Source: Caulobacter sp. B11 (GTDB lineage: Bacteria; Pseudomonadota; Alphaproteobacteria; Caulobacterales; Caulobacteraceae). Taken from it: DNA of 7,868 nt. A program made the position numbers and the translations under genes. The stretch lies in the NCBI RefSeq assembly GCF_002737765.1, contig NZ_PEGG01000084.1, positions 1-7,868 on the forward strand, written 5' to 3'. Positions 1-7,868 of this stretch are shown here, piece by piece; the first letter of the stretch is position 1, and the number at the start of each line of letters is the position of its first letter. The notes beneath the pieces are model-generated. The model was given only the letters and a program-made list of their open reading frames with translations. It was not told where the DNA came from and made no database searches.

Positions 1-967
1 CGGCCATGATGATCCACTTGCGGCCGATCTTGTCCGACAGCCAGCCGAACAGCACGAAGAACGGCGTGCCGATCAGCAGGGAAATGGCGACCAGACCGTT
101 GGTCAAACCGCCATCGACCTTGAGCATCTTCTCCAGGAAGAACAGAGCGTAGAACTGTCCAGTGTACCAGACCACCGCCTGGCCCGCCGTCAGCCCGACC
201 AGGGCCAGGATGACGATCTTCAGATTGCCCCACTTGGCGAAGGAATCGGTCAGCGGCTTCTTGCTGCCCTTGCCCTCGTCGATCATTTTCAGGAACGACG
301 GGCTTTCGGCCAGCTGCAGGCGGATCCACAGCGAGACGCCCAGCAGCAGGACCGAGATCAGGAACGGAATCCGCCAGCCGAACTCCTTGAAGCTGTCTTC
401 TCCCAACGCCTGACGGGTCAGCAGGATGACCAGCAGGCTGAGGAACAGGCCGAAGGTGGCGGTGATCTGGATGAAGCTGGTGTAGAGGCCCCGCCGACCG
501 GGCGGTGCGTGTTCGGCGACATAGGTGGCCGCCCCGCCATATTCGCCGCCCAGGGCCAGGCCCTGGACCAGGCGCATAACCACCAGGGCGATCGGCGCGG
601 CGATCCCGATCTGGGCGTAGCTAGGCAGCAGGCCGACCACGAAGGTCGACAGGCCCATCAGCAGCATGGTGACCAGGAAGGTGTTCTTGCGGCCCCAGAG
701 GTCGCCGAGCCGGCCAAAGACCAGGGCCCCGAACGGCCGCACCGCGAAGCCCGCCGCGAAGGCCAGCAGGGCGAAGATATAGCCGGTGGTCTCGTTCACG
801 CCCGAGAAGAAGTGGTGAGTGATGTAGGTCGCCAGCGAGCCGTACAGGTAGAAGTCATACCATTCGAACACCGTGCCCACCGACGCCGCCCCGATGACCA
901 GGGCGTCCTTGCGTCCCACGACCTGGCCGGTCTTGGCGTCCGCTGATGTCGCGGTGGGTTCACCCAT
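1..967 (-). CDS. MFS transporter, metabolite:H+ symporter (MHS) type, C-terminus cut off by window edge
   Basis: This is an inner-membrane secondary transporter, expected to move a small metabolite with protons; the substrate cannot be told from sequence. The frame is open for 322 codons from the ATG at 967 to the left edge. Visible features are the EWYDFYLYG motif near residues 35-43 at the start of helix 1, the MFS loop 2-3 signature GRLGDLWGRK (85-94), GGEYGGAATYVAEH (140-153) typical of MHS members, and the second-half repeat of the signature, GWLSDKIGRK (308-317). About eight hydrophobic segments are present; the rest of the second half lies outside. MHS proteins usually have about 430-550 residues, so roughly a quarter or more is missing. 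The start is supported by GGAGG seven bases upstream. Known relatives carry proline/betaine, shikimate, citrate or alpha-ketoglutarate, so a specific name would be a guess. Family assignment is firm, substrate unknown. It lies 153 bp after the secretion genes on the same strand, with no clear functional link. Confidence 0.9.
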   Translation of the reverse strand, partial: MGEPTATSADAKTGQVVGRKDALVIGAASVGTVFEWYDFYLYGSLATYITHHFFSGVNETTGYIFALLAFAAGFAVRPFGALVFGRLGDLWGRKNTFLVTMLLMGLSTFVVGLLPSYAQIGIAAPIALVVMRLVQGLALGGEYGGAATYVAEHAPPGRRGLYTSFIQITATFGLFLSLLVILLTRQALGEDSFKEFGWRIPFLISVLLLGVSLWIRLQLAESPSFLKMIDEGKGSKKPLTDSFAKWGNLKIVILALVGLTAGQAVVWYTGQFYALFFLEKMLKVDGGLTNGLVAISLLIGTPFFVLFGWLSDKIGRKWIIMA

Positions 968-1120
968 GGTCTCGCCTCCCCGGCTCGCCGCTTGGCGCGG
1001 CTGTCGCTCGACTCGTCGCATCCCGCGGCGTTGTTGACCAGTGCGAGGCCGTCCAGCGATTGGAGAGGACGATTTGCGCGAGGCCGAGCAAGCCGCCTCC
1101 TTGGCCGCGCCGTGTCATCT
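968..1120. other. Intergenic region between membrane fusion protein gene and MFS gene
   Basis: This 153-bp gap is the longest non-coding stretch in the window. Apart from the ribosome binding site at its left end I find only weak inverted repeats: a 5-bp pair, CGTCC and GGACG, with a 12-base loop near 1054-1075, and a 4-bp stem (CGCC/GGCG) close to the MFS start. There is no T-rich run after any of them on the minus strand and no recognisable sigma-70-like promoter. Either the MFS gene is read through from the secretion operon, or it has a promoter I cannot identify by eye. Confidence 0.5.
975..981 (-). promoter_or_regulatory. Ribosome binding site of the MFS transporter gene
   Basis: On the minus strand the sequence GGGGAGG ends seven bases before the ATG at 967. 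It is a near-perfect Shine-Dalgarno match and fixes the start codon of the transporter. Confidence 0.75.
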
Positions 1121-2449
1121 TCAGTGCTCGCGACCCATGCGCCAGAAGCTCTGGGTCAGGGGCTCGAGCAGGTAGCTCAGGGCCGAGCGCTTGCGCAGCG
1201 GAATCAGGACCTCGACCGGTAGCCCGGCCTGAAGACCGGTGCTGTCGCCCCGCACCTGCCGGATCTTGGCCAATTCTTCAGGCGGAGCGGCGACCTCGGC
1301 GCGGAAGTACTGGGTTCCGGTCTTCTCGTCGGTGAAGCTGTCGGCCGAGAGCTTGGTCAGGACGCCGTTGAGCAGGGGCAGGTTGCGCTCGTGCAGCGAG
1401 GTGAAGCGGATCTGGGTCTTCTGACCGGGCCGAAGATCGTCGGCGTCGGCCGGCGAAATCCTGGCCTGGATGACCAGCTTGCGATCCTGCGGGACGATTT
1501 CCATCAGGATCTGGCCCGGAGACACCACCCCGCCCACGGTGAAGACGCTCATGGCCACGACCCGGCCGCCGGCCGGGGCGCGCACCGTGGAGCGGGCGAG
1601 CTGTTCGCGGGCCGAAAATAGCTTGGGCCGCAGGTCGTCGAGCCGGACCTGGATGTCGCGCAGCTGGCCGGCCACCTCTTCCATGCGGTCGCGATCCAGG
1701 GACAGGGCCTGAAGTCGGGTCTCGCCGACGGCTTCATTCGAGCGGGCGATCTGGGCGCGATAGGCTCCGTCCTCGCCGAGCAGGGACGCGGCGCTGCGTT
1801 GCAGGGCCAGGACCCGGGATTTCGGCGCATAGCCCTTGTCAGCCAGTTGCTGGACCGCGCCTAGCTCCTCGTCGATCAGCCCCTGTTGCCGGCGGTTGGC
1901 CTCCAGTTGACGTTCGGCCCCCTTGGTCTGCTGGTCCAGTTGCAGCATTCGCTGGCGCAACACGCCGCGCTGGGTCTCCAGCGCCTGGCCGCGAGCCTGG
2001 AACTGCTGGCGCTGCAGGGCCAGGGCGTCATTGGCCAGGGGGCGATCTTCCGGGTTGAGGGCGGCGAACTCGATCGGGGCGCTGAAGCCGGCCTGCCGAT
2101 CCCGCTCGGCGATCAGCCGGGCCCTCTGGGCCAGCAGGGTCAGGACCTCGCCGGTCATGCCCCGCTCGGCGGCGCGCAGTTCCGAGGCCGAGATCTCCAG
2201 CAGGATCTCGTCCTTGACCACCGATTGGCCTTCCTGGACGCGGATCGCCGTCACCACCCCCCCGTCGCGATTCTGCACGGCCTGGCGGCTGCCCGACACG
2301 GCCACGATCCCGGGTGCATAGGTTCCGGCGTCGAGCGGCGCCAGAGCCGCCCAGCCCAGAAAGCCGATGAAGAAGACGGCCGCGACGCCGCCGCCGAGCC
2401 GGATCATCCGCGCGGGGTCGTCGGACAGGCGAGGCTGAGCGGTGGTCAT
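1121..2449 (-). CDS. HlyD-family type I secretion membrane fusion protein (periplasmic adaptor)
   Basis: This protein (442 residues) would bridge the inner-membrane ABC exporter and an outer-membrane TolC-like channel across the periplasm. It has a short cytoplasmic N-terminus, one transmembrane helix at about residues 18-38, then a first half-lipoyl segment (about 60-86, GGVVTAIRVQEGQ). A long Gln/Arg/Leu-rich stretch predicted to form the coiled-coil hairpin (about 90-280) follows, then the second half-lipoyl segment (VRAPAGGRV onward), a beta-barrel region, and the ending typical of the PrtE/RsaE group (AGLPVEVLIPLRKRSALSYL, then LEPLTQSFWR). Length matches that family (about 430-450). The ATG overlaps the stop of the ABC gene as ATGA, and no strong Shine-Dalgarno is seen upstream, which points to translational coupling. 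It is intact, with no frame disruption. It resembles RsaE of the Caulobacter S-layer exporter, but orthology cannot be claimed here, and no RTX substrate gene is adjacent. Confidence 0.93.
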   Translation of the reverse strand: MTTAQPRLSDDPARMIRLGGGVAAVFFIGFLGWAALAPLDAGTYAPGIVAVSGSRQAVQNRDGGVVTAIRVQEGQSVVKDEILLEISASELRAAERGMTGEVLTLLAQRARLIAERDRQAGFSAPIEFAALNPEDRPLANDALALQRQQFQARGQALETQRGVLRQRMLQLDQQTKGAERQLEANRRQQGLIDEELGAVQQLADKGYAPKSRVLALQRSAASLLGEDGAYRAQIARSNEAVGETRLQALSLDRDRMEEVAGQLRDIQVRLDDLRPKLFSAREQLARSTVRAPAGGRVVAMSVFTVGGVVSPGQILMEIVPQDRKLVIQARISPADADDLRPGQKTQIRFTSLHERNLPLLNGVLTKLSADSFTDEKTGTQYFRAEVAAPPEELAKIRQVRGDSTGLQAGLPVEVLIPLRKRSALSYLLEPLTQSFWRMGREH

Positions 2450-4197
2450 GGCTTGGCGACCGTCAGCGGACCGGACCGGGCTCGCGCCTGGGCCTGGGCG
2501 GCCTGGGCGGTCATCTCGGCGATCACCTCGGCGCGCGGCCCATCGCGGTCGACCTGGCCCTCGCGCAGCACCAGCAGACGGTCGGCGATATTGAGGATCC
2601 CGGTGCGGTGGGCGACGATCAGGATCGCCGCGCCCCGCGCCTTGGCGGCCATCAAGGCCTGGTTCAGGGCCAGCTCCCCCTCGCCATCGAGCGCCGAGTT
2701 GGGCTCGTCGAGGATCAGCAAGGACGGCTCGCCATAGAGGGCTCGCGCCAGGGCGACCCGCTGGGCCTGGCCGGCCGACAGGCCGCGGCCGCCGGCGCCC
2801 AGCACCGCGTCATAGCCCTGGGGCAGCCTGAGGATCAGCTCGTGGACGCCCGCGGCCTTGGCGGCCGCGACGGCGGCGGCGTCGATCGCGGCGGCGTCTC
2901 CGCCGGCCCAGGCGGCGAAGCGCGAGATATTGTCCTTGATGGAGCCGGCGATCAGGGTCGGGTCCTGGGGCACATACCCAACGTGCCGGCCCAGACGGTC
3001 AGGATCCCAGTCGTCGAGGCTGGCGCCGTCGAGGCGCACAGTTCCGGCGTCGGGGGACAGCGCGCCGGCCGCGACCCGGGCCAGGGTCGTCTTGCCGGCG
3101 CCGCTGGGCCCGATCACGCCCAGGATCTGACCGGGGCCCAGGCGCAGGGAGACGGCGCGCAACAGGGGCGGACCGTCGCCGGAGGCGCGGATCGACACCG
3201 CTTCGAGCGCCAGGTCGCCCCGAGGGGGCGGCAGCTGGGTGCCCGGGGCCGCGCGCCCGTCGGCGGGGAACAGCCGGATCAGATTGTTCAGGGCGCCGCG
3301 GGCCTGGCCGACCATGGCCCAGGCTCCGACGATCTGCTCGATCGGTTGCAGGGCCCGGCTGAGCAGCACCGAGGCGGCGATGATCGCGCCCGAGGAAATC
3401 TGCTGCTCGACCGCCAGCCAGGCGCCGAGGCCCAGAGCCGCTGACTGCAGGAACAGGCGAGCGAACTTGGTCGCGGCCGCATAGCCGCCGCCGGTGAACT
3501 GGGCCTGGGCCGAGAGGTCCAGGCCGGCGCGACGGTCGATCAGCTGCCGTTCGCGCAGGGCGCCGCGCATGCCCAGGGCGCGGACCACCTCGGCGCTGGC
3601 GGCGGCGGCCTCCTGCGAGGCATAGGCCTGGGCCTGGGCCTGGAAGGCGTCCTTGGCGCGGACCCGGGTGGCGCGCTCGTTGAGCAGGGCCAGGGTGATC
3701 AGGATCGCGCCGCCGGCCAGTGTCAGGGCGCCGATGGCCGGATGGATCATGAAGGCGGCCAGCACGTAGAGCGGCGTCCAGGGCGCGTCCAGGGCGGCCA
3801 GGGCGAGCGGTCCGGTCAGGGCCTGACGGACGATATCGAACTCGCGCATCCCCTGCTGTGACGCCCCGGGAGCCAGGGCGCTCATCAGTTTCTGCAGAAT
3901 GCCGCCGGCCAGAAGGCGATCGAGACGCAGGCTGGCCAGGACCAGCAGCCGGGTCCGCACCGCCTCTAGGGCGGCCAGGGTCGCCAGGGCGAAAGCCACC
4001 ACGAGGGTGAGATAGAGCAGGGTCAGCCGGCCCTCGGTGGGCACGACACGGTCATAGACCTGCATCATGTACAGGGTTGGGGCGAGGAACAGCAGGTTGA
4101 TCAGGGCGCTGAACACCGCCGCCGCCAGGTAGTGCGGGCGGCAGGCGCGCAGCGCGTCGACCAGGGGCCGCGGCAGGGGGGCATCCAGAAGCTTCAC
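2446..4197 (-). CDS. Type I secretion system permease/ATPase (PrtD/RsaD-type ABC exporter)
   Basis: This inner-membrane ABC exporter powers one-step secretion of a protein with a C-terminal signal, normally RTX-like, as a dimer with the HlyD-type partner encoded next. From the GTG start the protein has 583 residues. The transmembrane domain has about six helices (the first at about 22-44, the last two at about 245-290). The nucleotide-binding domain has Walker A GPSGAGKT (363-370), Q-loop Gln411 in YVPQDPTLIAGSIKDNI, signature LSAGQ (473-477, Ala instead of the usual Gly), Walker B LLILDEPNSALD (from 493) and the switch histidine His530 in IVAHR. There is no N-terminal C39 peptidase domain, so it is not a bacteriocin-type exporter. 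I chose GTG 4197 because GGGTGGAG lies six bases upstream and KLLDAP begins near where family alignments usually start. The frame also opens upstream to a TTG at 4272, which would place the protein start inside a strong hairpin and has no good binding site. PrtD/RsaD proteins have about 550-580 residues, favouring the shorter form. The stop overlaps the next gene by ATGA. Confidence 0.92.
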   Translation of the reverse strand: MKLLDAPLPRPLVDALRACRPHYLAAAVFSALINLLFLAPTLYMMQVYDRVVPTEGRLTLLYLTLVVAFALATLAALEAVRTRLLVLASLRLDRLLAGGILQKLMSALAPGASQQGMREFDIVRQALTGPLALAALDAPWTPLYVLAAFMIHPAIGALTLAGGAILITLALLNERATRVRAKDAFQAQAQAYASQEAAAASAEVVRALGMRGALRERQLIDRRAGLDLSAQAQFTGGGYAAATKFARLFLQSAALGLGAWLAVEQQISSGAIIAASVLLSRALQPIEQIVGAWAMVGQARGALNNLIRLFPADGRAAPGTQLPPPRGDLALEAVSIRASGDGPPLLRAVSLRLGPGQILGVIGPSGAGKTTLARVAAGALSPDAGTVRLDGASLDDWDPDRLGRHVGYVPQDPTLIAGSIKDNISRFAAWAGGDAAAIDAAAVAAAKAAGVHELILRLPQGYDAVLGAGGRGLSAGQAQRVALARALYGEPSLLILDEPNSALDGEGELALNQALMAAKARGAAILIVAHRTGILNIADRLLVLREGQVDRDGPRAEVIAEMTAQAAQAQARARSGPLTVAKP

Positions 4198-4203
4198 TCG
4201 AGT

Positions 4204-4211
4204 CTCCACCC
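4204..4211 (-). promoter_or_regulatory. Ribosome binding site deciding the GTG start of the ABC exporter
   Basis: GGGTGGAG on the minus strand sits six bases before the GTG at 4197. No comparable site precedes the alternative TTG at 4272, so this site decides the start assignment. Confidence 0.6.
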
Positions 4212-4236
4212 GGCGTACGGAGGCCTGGCGACCTTT

Positions 4237-4274
4237 AGTCAACCCTGGGCCGGTCCAGACCGGCCCAGTCAACC
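4237..4274. repeat. 8-bp direct repeats AGTCAACC flanking the post-gyrB hairpin
   Basis: AGTCAACC occurs at 4237-4244 and again at 4267-4274, bracketing the 22-bp hairpin almost exactly. On the minus strand each copy reads GGTTGACT, which includes a TTGAC element like a -35 box. I see no matching -10 element at suitable spacing. It may be chance, a small regulatory module, or the scar of a small inserted palindrome. Confidence 0.45.
4246..4267 (-). terminator. GC-rich hairpin after gyrB, possible terminator or attenuator
   Basis: A perfect 9-bp inverted repeat (TGGGCCGGT / ACCGGCCCA) with a 4-base loop begins 12 bases after the gyrB stop codon. It lies upstream of the chosen GTG start of the exporter gene. 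The run that follows on the minus strand is GGGTTGACTAAAGG, not T-rich, so it is not a classical intrinsic terminator. It could be a weak or protein-assisted terminator, or an RNA 3'-end stabiliser separating gyrB from the secretion operon. The structure is seen directly; its function is inferred. Confidence 0.5.
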
Positions 4275-4278
4275 TTGA

Positions 4279-7868
<3,590 letters not shown>

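Noticed and set aside
1..967. Assigning the MFS gene to proP, shiA or kgtP
   Set aside because: The motifs shared with these transporters are common to the whole MHS family, and part of the C-terminal half is missing, so substrate cannot be inferred.
1046..1110. Intrinsic terminator between the adaptor gene and the MFS gene
   Set aside because: The inverted repeats there are short or mismatched and none is followed by a T-rich run on the minus strand.
1886..2737. A 283-codon plus-strand frame spanning the exporter/adaptor junction
   Set aside because: It lies opposite two clearly recognisable proteins, has no plausible domain or supporting binding site, and is explained by high GC suppressing stop codons.
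1121..4197. Naming the secretion genes rsaD and rsaE
   Set aside because: Type I exporter pairs are similar to each other across many substrates, and no S-layer gene is in view. Similarity of motifs alone does not justify these symbols.
4213..4274. Promoter for the secretion operon based on two TTGACT motifs
   Set aside because: Both motifs resemble -35 elements, but no -10-like sequence follows at suitable spacing, and the intervening DNA is GC-rich palindrome.

Overview
The window is a GC-rich, densely coded bacterial chromosome segment in which every recognisable gene is on the minus strand. Reading in the direction of transcription (right to left) the order is recF (cut by the right edge), gyrB, a type I secretion ABC transporter, its HlyD-type membrane fusion partner, and an MFS transporter of the metabolite:H+ symporter type (cut by the left edge). 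The recF-gyrB adjacency, the alphaproteobacterial look of the GyrB and RecF sequences, the high GC and the PrtD/RsaD-type exporter suggest an alphaproteobacterium, most likely Caulobacteraceae (Caulobacter/Phenylobacterium/Brevundimonas relatives). That placement is inference from memory of these families; no search was run.

Right part (4279-7868): recF and gyrB are housekeeping genes for recombinational repair/replication restart and DNA supercoiling. Once reading frames are restored they overlap by ATGA, so they are probably co-transcribed and translationally coupled. As given, both are broken by a cluster of about ten small indels lying only between about 6224 and 7413. Removing them restores a normal RecF (361 residues plus the missing N-terminus) and a normal GyrB (831 residues). 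One pair of indels in gyrB cancels out and garbles only about six residues, and one lesion in recF is an 11-bp direct duplication that destroys the Walker B acidic residues. Because gyrB is essential and the rest of it is pristine, I read this as a patch of poor sequence or assembly rather than gene decay.

Middle part (1121-4281): an 81-bp gap with a strong GC-rich hairpin separates gyrB from a two-gene type I secretion unit. The ABC permease/ATPase probably starts at a GTG (4197) and overlaps the membrane fusion protein by ATGA. Together they would form the inner-membrane part of a one-step exporter of an RTX-like protein. The secreted substrate and the TolC-like outer-membrane channel are not in this window.

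Left part (1-1120): a 153-bp gap with no convincing terminator or promoter, then an MFS transporter with a good ribosome binding site. It has no obvious functional link to the exporter.

I see no RNA genes, mobile elements, CRISPR arrays or novel defence system. The window is ordinary chromosomal sequence, and its most notable signal is the localised indel cluster.
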